From Candidatus Rariloculus versatilis (GTDB lineage Bacteria; Pseudomonadota; Gammaproteobacteria; Steroidobacterales; Rariloculaceae), in the NCBI GenBank assembly GCA_028278665.1, contig JAQAJI010000034.1, positions 1 to 35,438 of the forward strand: a DNA stretch of 35,438 bases, given 5' to 3'. Positions 16,805 to 24,931 of this stretch are shown here, in pieces; within the stretch, counting starts at the first letter, position 1, and every line of letters starts with the position of its first letter. The position numbers were made by a program, and so were the translations under genes. The notes beneath the pieces were generated by a model, which was not told the DNA's origin, searched no databases, and was given only the letters and a program-made list of their open reading frames with translations.

Positions 16805-18712
16805 ATGCTGCAACGCTATTTCACGAACTTCGTCGGCTGGATGAACGGCGCGGGCGTCGTGTGGGTGTTCGCGCTGATGTTCCTGATCTGCGCGGACATC
16901 ACGGGCCGCACGGTGTTCGACAGCCCGATCCGCGGCGTGACGGAGATGGTCTCGCTGTCGCTTGTGGCCTGCGTGTTCCTGCAGATCGCCTATGCGATCC
17001 ACCGCGCCCGGCTCACCCGCGCCGAAGTCGTCGTCGGCAAGGTTGAGGCGCGCCAGCCGGTGCTCGCAAGCGACTGGTCGGCGGTGCTATTCGGCGTCGG
17101 CTGCCTGATGTTCGCGCTGCTCGCCATTGGCGCCTGGCCTGATTTCACGCGCGCGGTCCGAACCGCGGAGTTCGCGGGCGTCGAGGGCATCTTCACGATC
17201 CCGGTCTGGCCGATCAAGATGCTGCTCGGCGTCGGCGCCGCGGTCGCGGCGCTCGAGTGTCTGCGCCAGCTCGTCGGCCGGCTCGCCGAATCCGCACGGC
17301 TCGGCGGCGGCGCGGCGGCTTCGATGCCGCGCCTGGCAGCCCTAGTCGTTCCCGTGCTCATCGTCGCCTGTGTGGCGATCCTCTGGGCCGCCGGTATCGA
17401 GCAGCGCACGGTCGGCGGCGTGATGATCGCGATGGTGCTCATGCTCATCGCGCTCGGCATGCCGATCGCCATCGCCTTGCTGCTCGTCGGTTTTCTGGGA
17501 CTTGCGATCCTCAAGCAGGACTTCGGCATCGCGACGCGCACGCTTGCGCTCGCCGCCGAAGGCACGATTTCCGAGTATGTATTCGCTGCCGTGCCGCTTT
17601 TCGTGCTCATGGGGCTCTTCGTCAACGCTTCTGACATCGGCCGCGACGCCTTCCGCGCCGCGCAGCGCATATTCGGCTGGATCTACGGCGGGCTCGGCGT
17701 CGCGACGGTGGCTGCAAACGCGCTGTTTGCGGCCATCACAGGCATTTCGATCGCATCGGCCGCGATCTTCTCGAAGATCGCCGTGCCGGAGATGGTGCGG
17801 CAGGGCTATACGGCGCGGTTCGCCGTCGGCCTTACGGCCGGCTCCTCGGTGCTCGGCATGCTGATTCCGCCGAGCCTGCTGCTCATCATCTATGGCGTCA
17901 TCGCCGAGGTCTCGATCGGCGGGCTCTTCATCGCGGCGGTGATCCCCGGCATCCTGCTCTCGATCGCGTTCGCAGCGGGCGTCGTGCTCATGGCCTGGCT
18001 CACGCCCGGGTTCGTCGGCCACGTCGACCGCGCCCGGAGCGACGCCGGGTCGATGAGCTGGCTCGAGGTGCTGCTCGGCATCCTGCCGGTCTTCGTGCTC
18101 ATCATTCTCGTGCTCGGCGGCATCTACGGCGGCGTTTTCACGCCGACCGAAGCGGGTGCTGCCGGCGCCTTCGCCGCGATGCTCATCGCGCTCGTCAAGC
18201 GGCGCCTTGACTGGGCGAAACTCTGGGAAGTAATGCGCGAGACGGGCCAGGTGTCGGTCACGATCCTGTTCCTGATCATCGCCGCAAGCACCTTCAGCCG
18301 GATGCTGACGCTGACCGAGCTGCCGCAGGATGTCGCGCTGTTCCTGGGCGACACGGGGCTCGGGATGTTCGGTTTTCTTGCGGCGTATCTGGTGCTGCTC
18401 ATCATCCTCGGCACGGTACTCGACTCGACCTCGATATTGCTGATTCTGCTGCCGCTTGCGCTGCCGGTCGTCGGCGAACTCGGCGGCAACCTGATCTGGT
18501 TCGGGATCGTGACCGTCGTTGGCATCGAGATCGGACTCATGACGCCGCCGCTCGGGCTCAGCGTCTACGTGATCAAATCGAGCCTCGACGACGAGAGTAT
18601 CTCTCTGGGGACGATATTCGCGGGCGCGTTTCCGTTCGTCCTGATCACGCTCGCGATCACGATTCTCCTGATGGCCTTCCCCCAACTCAGCCTCTGGCTG
18701 CTGGGCTTGTGA
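16805..18712 (+). CDS. Fused TRAP transporter permease DctQM
   Basis: This 635-residue protein joins the small and large TRAP permeases. Residues 1-185 are DctQ-like with four helices (YFTNFVGWMNGAGVVWVFAL, then CADITGRTVFDSPIRGVTEM). From about 200 the DctM part begins, with IALGMPIAIALLLVGFLGLA, VFAAVPLFVLMGLFVNASDI, SVLGMLIPPSLLLIIYG and GLMTPPLGLSVYVIKS. DctQM fusions are known. The start ATG 16805 (MLQRYFTNF) has no Shine-Dalgarno; an in-frame TTG further upstream is possible. It is 142 bp after dctP on the same strand, so the two form a second TRAP system, distinct from the three-gene set at 5.5-8.4 kb. Confidence 0.9.
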   Translation: MLQRYFTNFVGWMNGAGVVWVFALMFLICADITGRTVFDSPIRGVTEMVSLSLVACVFLQIAYAIHRARLTRAEVVVGKVEARQPVLASDWSAVLFGVGCLMFALLAIGAWPDFTRAVRTAEFAGVEGIFTIPVWPIKMLLGVGAAVAALECLRQLVGRLAESARLGGGAAASMPRLAALVVPVLIVACVAILWAAGIEQRTVGGVMIAMVLMLIALGMPIAIALLLVGFLGLAILKQDFGIATRTLALAAEGTISEYVFAAVPLFVLMGLFVNASDIGRDAFRAAQRIFGWIYGGLGVATVAANALFAAITGISIASAAIFSKIAVPEMVRQGYTARFAVGLTAGSSVLGMLIPPSLLLIIYGVIAEVSIGGLFIAAVIPGILLSIAFAAGVVLMAWLTPGFVGHVDRARSDAGSMSWLEVLLGILPVFVLIILVLGGIYGGVFTPTEAGAAGAFAAMLIALVKRRLDWAKLWEVMRETGQVSVTILFLIIAASTFSRMLTLTELPQDVALFLGDTGLGMFGFLAAYLVLLIILGTVLDSTSILLILLPLALPVVGELGGNLIWFGIVTVVGIEIGLMTPPLGLSVYVIKSSLDDESISLGTIFAGAFPFVLITLAITILLMAFPQLSLWLLGL

Positions 18713-18782
18713 CGAGCGTCAACCCAGGGGTTGCGGCGGCCATCGCGCAGACAGGACATCCGCCCAAACCTCGGGAGGCACC

Positions 18783-19856
18783 ATGAAAAACAAGTTCGCA
18801 ATCCAATTCAGCGGAGCGCTCGGTCGCATTGTCCACGGTCTGGCGGCGCTGTTGGCGCTGGCAGGGCTGACCGGGACGGTATCCGCGCAGGAACTCGACG
18901 GAACCCTGATCGCCGCCAACCGCATCGGCGGCAGCGTTTCGTTCTTCGACCTGACGACGGGGCTCGAGATGGCGAGGCTGCCGATCGGGCCGGTCATTCC
19001 GCATGAAATCGCCGTTTCGCCGGACGGGCGCTGGGCGCTGACCGGCGAGTACGGTCCCGGCGACGACCGCGGCCGGCGTCTTGTCGTGATCGATGTCCGG
19101 AACGCGCAGATCACCGGCCGCATCGATCTGGGCCCTGAGTCCCGGCCGCACAGCATGATGTTCCTGCCCGACAACCGCCGCGCCGTCGCGACGCTCGAAG
19201 ACTCCGACCGGCTCGCGCTCGTCGACACCGTCGATCTCGAGGTGCTCGACACCTGGCCGACCGGCGGTCGCGAAGGCCACATGGTCAGGCTCAGCCCCGA
19301 CGGCACGCGCGCCTACGTCACGAGCCGCGGCGCCGAAGGCACGCTTTCGGTCATTTCGCTCGAGGACGACTCCGATCCCGTGGTGATCGTGACGGATATG
19401 GGTGCCGAGGGCCTCGCCGTCACGCCCGACGGGGGCGAGGTCTGGGTCGTCAACCGCGCGGTCGGGACGATTTCGGTCGTCGACACGCAGAGTCTGGATA
19501 TCGTCGATACGCTCGATTCGCAGGTCGGCGCGGGTCGCGCCGAGATATCGGCCGGCGGCAAGGCGCTCGTGCCGAACGGCACGGGGGCGCAGGAGGCCGT
19601 GAAATACCTGACGCTCTACGACATCGAGGACCGCAGCGTGATCGGCGAACTCGCGGTGAACGACGGGCAGCCCGGCACGGGCTCCTTCGGCATCCACATC
19701 GTCGGCGAGACGGCCTTCGTCGCCGACCGCGGCGAGCGGTCGATCTCGATCTACGATCTCGATGACTTTCCGGCAGCGCGGACGCTCGCGAGCGACCTGC
19801 CGGATCCCGACGGGCTCGGCTATTCGCCGCTCAGGCTCGCCGTCTTCGAGCGATAG
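18783..19856 (+). CDS. Secreted YVTN-type beta-propeller protein
   Basis: The 357-residue protein has a signal peptide (MKNKFAIQFSG, hydrophobic core, cleavage after VSA at about 36). It then shows repeated propeller blades of the YVTN/YncE kind: LIAANRIGGSVSFFDLTTG, IAVSPDGRWALTGEYG, MVRLSPDGTRAYVTSRG, LAVTPDGGEVWVVNRAVG and TAFVADRGERSISIYDL. Such periplasmic propellers bind ligands or partner proteins; no catalytic residues are evident. GGGAGG lies 5 nt upstream of ATG. It lies 70 bp after dctQM and 2 bp before the DUF4212 gene, all on one strand, so it could be an accessory of either transporter. Confidence 0.85.
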   Translation: MKNKFAIQFSGALGRIVHGLAALLALAGLTGTVSAQELDGTLIAANRIGGSVSFFDLTTGLEMARLPIGPVIPHEIAVSPDGRWALTGEYGPGDDRGRRLVVIDVRNAQITGRIDLGPESRPHSMMFLPDNRRAVATLEDSDRLALVDTVDLEVLDTWPTGGREGHMVRLSPDGTRAYVTSRGAEGTLSVISLEDDSDPVVIVTDMGAEGLAVTPDGGEVWVVNRAVGTISVVDTQSLDIVDTLDSQVGAGRAEISAGGKALVPNGTGAQEAVKYLTLYDIEDRSVIGELAVNDGQPGTGSFGIHIVGETAFVADRGERSISIYDLDDFPAARTLASDLPDPDGLGYSPLRLAVFER

Positions 19857-19858
19857 CC

Positions 19859-20200
19859 TTGCAGGAAAACGGTCCCGACCTGCACGACCCGCGGGTACAC
19901 GCGGCGCTTGATCGCTATTGGCGCAGTAATCTCGGCATCATGGCGACGCTGCTCGTGATCTGGGCGGCCGTCTCGCTCGGCTGCGGCGTGTTGATCGCCG
20001 ACTGGCTCAACCAGTTCCGCCTGCCGTTTACGGGCTTCCCGCTCGGCTTCTGGTTCGCGCAGCAGGGCGCCATCGTCGTCTTCGTGATCTGCATCCTCGT
20101 CTATTGCCTGGCCATGAACCGGCTCGACCGGCGCCACCACGACGAGCTTCAGGCGATCGCGGCCGAGGCCCGTGCGCAGTCGACGGCAGGAGGCGATTGA
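19859..20200 (+). CDS. DUF4212 sodium/substrate symporter small subunit
   Basis: This 113-residue membrane protein matches the DUF4212 family: YWRSNLGIMATLLVIWAAVS, GVLIADWLNQF, GFPLGFWFAQQGAIVVFVIC and the end MNRLDRR, with two helices. DUF4212 proteins regularly precede a VC_2705-type sodium/solute symporter, as here. The start is a TTG at 19859, 2 bp after the propeller stop; no ATG is available before the conserved part, so TTG is preferred. Its stop TGA shares a base with an ATG at 20200 that has an ideal AGGAGG, opening a 23-codon mini-ORF. Confidence 0.9.
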   Translation: MQENGPDLHDPRVHAALDRYWRSNLGIMATLLVIWAAVSLGCGVLIADWLNQFRLPFTGFPLGFWFAQQGAIVVFVICILVYCLAMNRLDRRHHDELQAIAAEARAQSTAGGD

Positions 20201-20271
20201 TGGCAGCCCGCGAGCGAACACCAAGTACAACCGTCAACGACCGCAACATCGGGGCGGACAAGTGCAGGTGA
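20200..20271 (+). CDS. Mini-ORF 1 (23 codons) between DUF4212 gene and symporter
   Basis: ATG at 20200 overlaps the DUF4212 stop (TGATG). It has the best ribosome site in this operon, AGGAGG at 20188-20193, spaced 6 nt. The predicted peptide (MAARERTPST and so on) is polar and unlike any family known to me. Its stop overlaps a GTG start at 20268. It may only relay ribosomes to the symporter, or be chance. Confidence 0.4.
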   Translation: MAARERTPSTTVNDRNIGADKCR

Positions 20272-20342
20272 GCAAACCGCGCGACCCGGTGCGAGCCGGT
20301 GGGCGACTCGGCGATCTCGCCGCGGCGGAGGAGGGTGCCTGA
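20268..20342 (+). CDS. Mini-ORF 2 (24 codons, GTG start) ending on the symporter ATG
   Basis: GTG at 20268 overlaps the mini-ORF 1 stop (GTGA), and the TGA at 20340-20342 overlaps the symporter ATG at 20342. The symporter's own GGAGGAGG (20327-20334) lies within its coding sequence. The peptide is polar and unrecognised. With mini-ORF 1 it forms an unbroken chain of stop/start overlaps from DUF4212 to the symporter, which suggests translational coupling. No peptide function is claimed. Confidence 0.3.
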   Translation: MSKPRDPVRAGGRLGDLAAAEEGA

Positions 20343-22195
20343 TGGAAACGCGCGAATGGACGATGCTCTTCGTCGCGCTGACCTTCGGGCTGTATCTCAC
20401 GATCGCATGGCTCTCGCGCGTTCGCGACACCGGCGGCTTCTACGTGGCCGGGCGCGGCGTGCCGGCCATGGCCAACGGCATGGCGACGGCCTCGGACTGG
20501 ATGAGCGCGGCGTCGTTCATCTCGATGGCCGGGCTCATCTCCTTCATGGGCTTTGCGGGCGGCGTCTACCTCATGGGGTGGACGGGCGGCTACGTGCTGC
20601 TCGCGCTGCTGCTTGCGCCGTATCTCAGGAAGTTCGGCTATTTCACGGTCCCGGACTTCGTCGGCGACCGATTCGACTCGAACACCGCGCGCATCGTCGC
20701 GGTGCTCTGCGCGCTGTTCATCAGCACGGTCTACGTCGCGGGCCAGATGCGCGGCGTCGGCGTCGTTTTCAGCCGCTTCCTCGAGGTCGACATCAACACG
20801 GGTGTGTTCTTCGGCATGGCGATCGTGTTCTTCTACGCGACGCTCGGCGGCATGAAGGGCATCACCTGGACGCAGGTCGCGCAGTACTGGGTCCTGATCA
20901 CGGCGTTTCTGACGGCTGCGATCGCGATCGGGATCAAGCTGACGGGCGTGCCGGTGCCGTCGTTCGCGATGGGCGCTGAACTGCTGCCGGAGCAGTCGGG
21001 CGGGCAGGCCGCGTTCCTGCTCGAGCGACTCGACCAGATCAGCGTCGATCTCGGCTTCTCGCGCTACACGGAGGCCTTCGTCGGCAGTTGGGACAAGGTC
21101 AACGTGTTCTGCGTCACGCTCGCGCTCATGTGCGGCACGGCCGGATTGCCGCACGTGCTCGTGCGCTTTTACACCGTGCCGAGCGTGCGCGCGGCGCGCT
21201 GGAGCGCGATGTGGGCGCTGTTCTTCATCGCGCTGCTCTATCTGACCGCGCCCGCAACGGCCGCGTTCGCGCGCTACTTCATGATCGAGAGCCTGAACGG
21301 CGCAACTGCGGAGACCTTGCCGGAGTGGTACCGCAACTGGGAGCAAACCGGGCTCATCAACTGGTTCGACGACGGCGACGGGCAGGTCCTCTACTCGGCC
21401 GGCGCCGACAACGAGATCTACCGCAACGGCGCGGTCGGGGCGGTCGAGATGGCCGAGATCGAACGCCGTCACCAGCAGTGGCTCGACACCGGCGGCGCGG
21501 AAGGCGCCGACGCGCGTGCGGAACTCGGCGCGCGCGGTCTCGCCGGACCCGATCAGGACATTATCGTGCTCGCGACGCCGGAGATGGCGGAGCTTGCGTC
21601 CTGGATCATCGCGCTGATCGCGGCAGGGGGGCTCGCCGCGGCGCTATCGACCGCGAGCGGACTGCTGCTCGTGATGTCGTCGGCGATCTCCCACGATCTC
21701 TACTACCGCATCTTCAGGCCGGCGGCGACCGATGCGCAGCGGCTCCTGGTCGGGCGCTCGGTCATCGCAGTGGCCGTCGTCATCGCGGGGCTCTTCGGCA
21801 TCTACCCGCCGGGCTTCGTAAGCCAGGTCGTCGCGTTCGCGTTCGGCCTTGCCGCGGCGAGCCTCTTCCCCGTTCTGATCCTCGGCATCTTCTCCAAGCG
21901 CGTCGGCACGGTTCCGGCGATCGCCGGCATGCTCGTCGGCATCGGCTTCACGGCCTCGTACATCGTGTCCTCGGTCTATTTCGGAATGGCGCCGTGGACC
22001 TTCGGCATCCTGGAAAACGGTCTCAACCCGCAGGGCATCGGCGTCATCGGGATGCTGCTCAACTTCGGGGTGACGCTGTCGCTGACTCCGCTCTTCCCGG
22101 AGCCGAGCGAGGCCTCGCAGGACATGGTCGACCAGGTTCGAGAGCCTGAAGGTGTCGGTCCGGCGACCCGGATCGAGCAAGCCGTCGATCACTGA
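20342..22195 (+). CDS. Sodium/solute symporter (VC_2705/ActP-like, SSS family)
   Basis: The 617-residue protein belongs to the solute:sodium symporter superfamily in the subgroup that pairs with DUF4212. The core is GGFYVAGRGVPAMANGMATASDWMSAASFISMAG at about residues 31-64, split here as GRGVPAMANGMATASDWM and what follows, then FYATLGGMKGITWTQVAQYW and AGGLAAALSTASGLLLVMSS with Na+-site residues. A hydrophilic insert (about 335-410, including WYRNWEQTGLINWFDDGDG) is usual in this subgroup. Strong GGAGG lies 7 nt upstream. Relatives transport acetate, pyruvate or similar small carboxylates; the substrate here is unproven. Confidence 0.9.
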   Translation: METREWTMLFVALTFGLYLTIAWLSRVRDTGGFYVAGRGVPAMANGMATASDWMSAASFISMAGLISFMGFAGGVYLMGWTGGYVLLALLLAPYLRKFGYFTVPDFVGDRFDSNTARIVAVLCALFISTVYVAGQMRGVGVVFSRFLEVDINTGVFFGMAIVFFYATLGGMKGITWTQVAQYWVLITAFLTAAIAIGIKLTGVPVPSFAMGAELLPEQSGGQAAFLLERLDQISVDLGFSRYTEAFVGSWDKVNVFCVTLALMCGTAGLPHVLVRFYTVPSVRAARWSAMWALFFIALLYLTAPATAAFARYFMIESLNGATAETLPEWYRNWEQTGLINWFDDGDGQVLYSAGADNEIYRNGAVGAVEMAEIERRHQQWLDTGGAEGADARAELGARGLAGPDQDIIVLATPEMAELASWIIALIAAGGLAAALSTASGLLLVMSSAISHDLYYRIFRPAATDAQRLLVGRSVIAVAVVIAGLFGIYPPGFVSQVVAFAFGLAAASLFPVLILGIFSKRVGTVPAIAGMLVGIGFTASYIVSSVYFGMAPWTFGILENGLNPQGIGVIGMLLNFGVTLSLTPLFPEPSEASQDMVDQVREPEGVGPATRIEQAVDH

Positions 22196-22214
22196 GCCTG
22201 ACGCGATATTCGCG

Positions 22215-23606
22215 CTAACCCGGCAGCACACGGTTCGGGTTGAGTATCCCCTTCGGATCGAGCGCCGCCTTCAGTACCCGCATGAGCTCGATTTCTTCCG
22301 CCGTTCGCGATTCGTGCAGGTAGCCGCGCTTGATCGTGCCGATGCCGTGTTCGGCCGCGACGGAGCCGTCGTGCGCTCCGGTGGCCGCGTAGACGATGTC
22401 GCAAAGAGCCGGCATGTCGGCCTCGCGCCCGGTCGTGACGGCGAGATGCAGGTTGTTGTCGCCGATGTGGCCGAAGACGTGGTTTTGCACCGCGTCGAAG
22501 CCCGCTGCGAACTCGCGGTCGACCCGCGCGAGAAATGACGGCATTTGCGGGATCGGCATGCTCACGTCGATGGCGAGCATGGGTTGCAGCAGCGGCGTGA
22601 TGTCGCCGATGCCGTCGCGGATCGCCCAGAAGGACTCGCGCTCGCGTTCCGAGTGGGCGATCGCCGCGTCGACGATGATGCCCTCGTCGAGCGCGTACTC
22701 GAGCGCCGCCTCGACGCGCTCGCGGTCGGCGTCCTCGTCCGAGCCTTCGGTCTCGATCAGCACGTACATGGGGTGGCGTTGTCCGAACGGCGAGCGCACG
22801 CTTTCGACATTGTCGACGACTGAATGCAGATACGACTCCCACATGGCCTCGAACGCGCTCAACGATCCTGCGAGCCGCGACTGCAGGGCCTGCAGCAGGG
22901 CCACCGCCTCGGGGAAACCTTCGAGCGCGCAAAGCGCGGCGGTCTTGCTCGGCAGTTTCGGCCAGAGCCTGAGCACGGCTCGCGTAACGATGCCGAGCGT
23001 GCCTTCGGTGCCGATGAAAAGTTGCTTCAGATCGTAGCCGGCGTTGTTCTTGAGCATCCGGTTCATGGAGCTCACGATCGTGCCGTCGGCGAGCACGGCT
23101 TCGAGCCCGAGCACGAGATTGCGCATCATGCCGAAGCGGATGACCTGGTTGCCGCCGGCGTTCGTCGCGATGTTGCCGCCGATCGTGCACGAACCGCGCG
23201 CGCCGAGGTCGAGCGGAAACAGGAAGCCGGACTCGGCCGCGGCTTCCTGCAGCGTCTGCAGAGGCGTCGCGGCGAGCACGGTGGCCGTCATGGAATCGGA
23301 GTCGATCTCCTCGATGCCCGCCATGCGTTCCATCGAGATCGCGATCTCGCCCGGTTGCGGTGTCGCGCCGCCGGCAAGCCCCGTCATGCCGCCCTGCACG
23401 ACCACGCCTTGCCCGGCGGCGTGGCAGTGCTTCATCGTGGCCGCGAGTTCTTCGGTTGAGCCTGGCCGGATGACGGCGCACGGCGCGCAGGCGTGTTCGC
23501 CGCTGAAGTCGACGTGATGCTTCTCGCCGATCTCATCGCCCGTGAGCACGCGGCCGGGGCCGAGAAGCTGTTCGAGTTCGGTGAGGATTGCTGTCGTTGC
23601 GGTCAT
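22215..23606 (-). CDS. FAD-linked 2-hydroxyacid dehydrogenase (GlcD/D-lactate/D-2-hydroxyglutarate type)
   Basis: This 463-residue flavoprotein has an N-terminal FAD-binding type 4 (PCMH) domain: VVVQGGMTGLAGGA near residue 70, LDLGARGSCTIGGNIATNAGG near 130 and IGTEGTLGIVTRAVLRLWP near 190. The C-terminal FAD-oxidase domain has FGHIGDNNLH, a metal and carboxylate site, and the final HDGSVAAEHGIGTIKR. It probably oxidises a D-2-hydroxyacid to a 2-oxoacid, passing electrons to quinone or cytochrome. The start at 23606 (MTATTAILTELEQ) fits the family; upstream sequence to 23840 runs into the divergent GST promoter. Glycolate, lactate and 2-hydroxyglutarate cannot be told apart here. Confidence 0.92.
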   Translation of the reverse strand: MTATTAILTELEQLLGPGRVLTGDEIGEKHHVDFSGEHACAPCAVIRPGSTEELAATMKHCHAAGQGVVVQGGMTGLAGGATPQPGEIAISMERMAGIEEIDSDSMTATVLAATPLQTLQEAAAESGFLFPLDLGARGSCTIGGNIATNAGGNQVIRFGMMRNLVLGLEAVLADGTIVSSMNRMLKNNAGYDLKQLFIGTEGTLGIVTRAVLRLWPKLPSKTAALCALEGFPEAVALLQALQSRLAGSLSAFEAMWESYLHSVVDNVESVRSPFGQRHPMYVLIETEGSDEDADRERVEAALEYALDEGIIVDAAIAHSERERESFWAIRDGIGDITPLLQPMLAIDVSMPIPQMPSFLARVDREFAAGFDAVQNHVFGHIGDNNLHLAVTTGREADMPALCDIVYAATGAHDGSVAAEHGIGTIKRGYLHESRTAEEIELMRVLKAALDPKGILNPNRVLPG

Positions 23607-23788
23607 GCCCGTAGCGTAGTCGCTCGTTGCGCGGAGCGCCGATTGTCGGCGGTCGCGCTGTACGGAGTCCAGCCTGCTTCTAGCGGAAGGGCTCGGCGCG
23701 TTGGGGCCGCTGCAGGCGCCACCGGCGCGAGCGTATCCGGTACCATGCGCGGCGTCGCGAAGTTGACAGCACGAAGGACGCGGTTCAA

Positions 23789-24427
23789 ATGACGATCGAT
23801 CTTTACACCTGGCCGACGCCGAACGGGCGCAAGGCGTCAATCATGCTCGAGGAAGTCGGCCTGCCGTACCGGGCGACTCCCGTCAACATCGGCAAGGGCG
23901 ACCAGTACGAGTCCGAGTTTCTCAAGATCAGTCCGAATAACAAGATTCCTGCGATCGTCGACCACGACGCGGGCATCTCGCTCATGGAGTCCGGCGCGAT
24001 ATTGCTCTATCTGGCCGAGAAGACCGGAACGCTCATGCCGACGTCGAGTCCTGCGAAGTGGAAGGCCATGGAATGGCTCATGATGCAGATGGGCGGCGTC
24101 GGCCCGATGCTCGGCCAGACGCATCACTTCAACCACTTCAATCCCGACAAGTCCGAATACGCGCGCGAGCGTTATCTGAAGGAGGCGGCACGGATCTACG
24201 GCGTGCTCGACCGGCGGCTCGCGGAATCCGAATTCCTTGCCGGCGACTACTCGGTCGCGGACGTTGCGACCTGGCCGTGGATCTCGCGTTACGAGTGGCA
24301 GAACATCGATCTGGCGGACTACCCGAACCTCAGGCGCTGGTACGCGAGCATCGCGGCGCGGCCCGCCGTCCAGCGCGGCTACGACGTGCCGCACTTCGTC
24401 AGCCCCATTCCGCTGCCCGACGAGTAG
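23789..24427 (+). CDS. Nu-class glutathione S-transferase (YfcG/YghU-like disulfide oxidoreductase)
   Basis: The 212-residue protein starts TIDLYTWPTPNGRKASIMLEE, in which T10 and N12 are the Nu-class active-site positions that replace catalytic Ser or Cys. NNKIPAIVD with the cis-proline and MESGAILLYLAEKTG with the glutathione-binding E67-S68 follow. The C-terminal helical domain has the WPWISRYEWQNIDLADYPN pattern. E. coli YfcG acts as a glutathione-dependent disulfide-bond reductase, so a similar role is likely. AAGGA lies about 12 nt before the start. It is divergent from the FAD dehydrogenase with 182 bp between starts. Confidence 0.92.
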   Translation: MTIDLYTWPTPNGRKASIMLEEVGLPYRATPVNIGKGDQYESEFLKISPNNKIPAIVDHDAGISLMESGAILLYLAEKTGTLMPTSSPAKWKAMEWLMMQMGGVGPMLGQTHHFNHFNPDKSEYARERYLKEAARIYGVLDRRLAESEFLAGDYSVADVATWPWISRYEWQNIDLADYPNLRRWYASIAARPAVQRGYDVPHFVSPIPLPDE

Positions 24428-24536
24428 GCGTTACCGCGACCTTGGGTGACGCCAGGCTCTGCCACAGGGATCGCTCGTGGCACCGGGGGAATTCTGGTGC
24501 CCGAGCAGGATCCGGCGGCAACGAAACCAACCATGC

Positions 24537-24586
24537 TTGACTGACATATCAGGCGTATATACGCTTATGACTGATATATCAGTCAA
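24537..24586. promoter_or_regulatory. Operator/promoter of the hipBA module
   Basis: TTGACTGACATATCAG (24537-24552) and CTGATATATCAGTCAA (24571-24586) are inverted repeats matching at 15 of 16 bases, flanking a perfect 12-bp palindrome GCGTATATACGC (24553-24564). The right arm itself contains the perfect 16-bp palindrome GACTGATATATCAGTC (24569-24584). This is a typical autoregulatory layout for a HipB-type repressor. TGATATAT at 24572-24579 could be the -10, placing the transcript start very near the hipB ATG at 24596, where no Shine-Dalgarno is seen. Confidence 0.75.
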
Positions 24587-24595
24587 TTCTCTGTC

Positions 24596-24931
24596 ATGTC
24601 CAACATTCCGCGCAGCTATTCGCGCCTCACCGCAGAGGCGCTGCTCCTCTTGGGCAAGCAGATCAGGCTTGCCCGAAGGCAGGGCCGCATGTCCCAACAC
24701 GATCTCGCGGCCCGCATTGGCATTGCGAGAAGCACGTTGCAGCTCATCGAGAAGGGTCATCCATCGGTCGCGATCGGCCTGGTGCTCGAAGCGGCCACGC
24801 TCACGGGTGTCGATCTGTTCGTTCCGGAAGCGACGACACTCGTTCCGCAGTTGGAGCGGACCGATGACAAGCTTGCCCTGATGCCGGCTTCGGTCCGCAA
24901 GCCCACTCGCGTGGCCGACGATGACTTCTGA
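24596..24931 (+). CDS. hipB: HipB-like XRE-family antitoxin/repressor
   Basis: The 111-residue protein has an XRE helix-turn-helix: QIRLARRQGRMSQHDLAARI then GIARSTLQLIEKGHPSVAIG (residues about 22-61). Preceding hipA with an 11-base overlap, it fits a HipB antitoxin, which binds operator DNA and neutralises the kinase. The start at 24596 has no ribosome site and lies directly after the palindromic operator, suggesting a short or absent leader. The C-terminal tail from about residue 80 is charged and probably flexible, as in other HipB proteins. Confidence 0.88.
   Translation: MSNIPRSYSRLTAEALLLLGKQIRLARRQGRMSQHDLAARIGIARSTLQLIEKGHPSVAIGLVLEAATLTGVDLFVPEATTLVPQLERTDDKLALMPASVRKPTRVADDDF

Noticed and set aside
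17342-18685. Minus-strand frame opposite dctQM
   Set aside because: Antisense of hydrophobic codons yields polar residues; no recognised motif.
20234-21472. Minus-strand frame opposite the symporter
   Set aside because: Shadow of the sodium symporter; no ribosome site or family similarity.
22189-23481. 430-codon frame on the same strand as the FAD dehydrogenase, in another phase
   Set aside because: Arg/His/Gly-rich out-of-frame reading of a strongly conserved enzyme.
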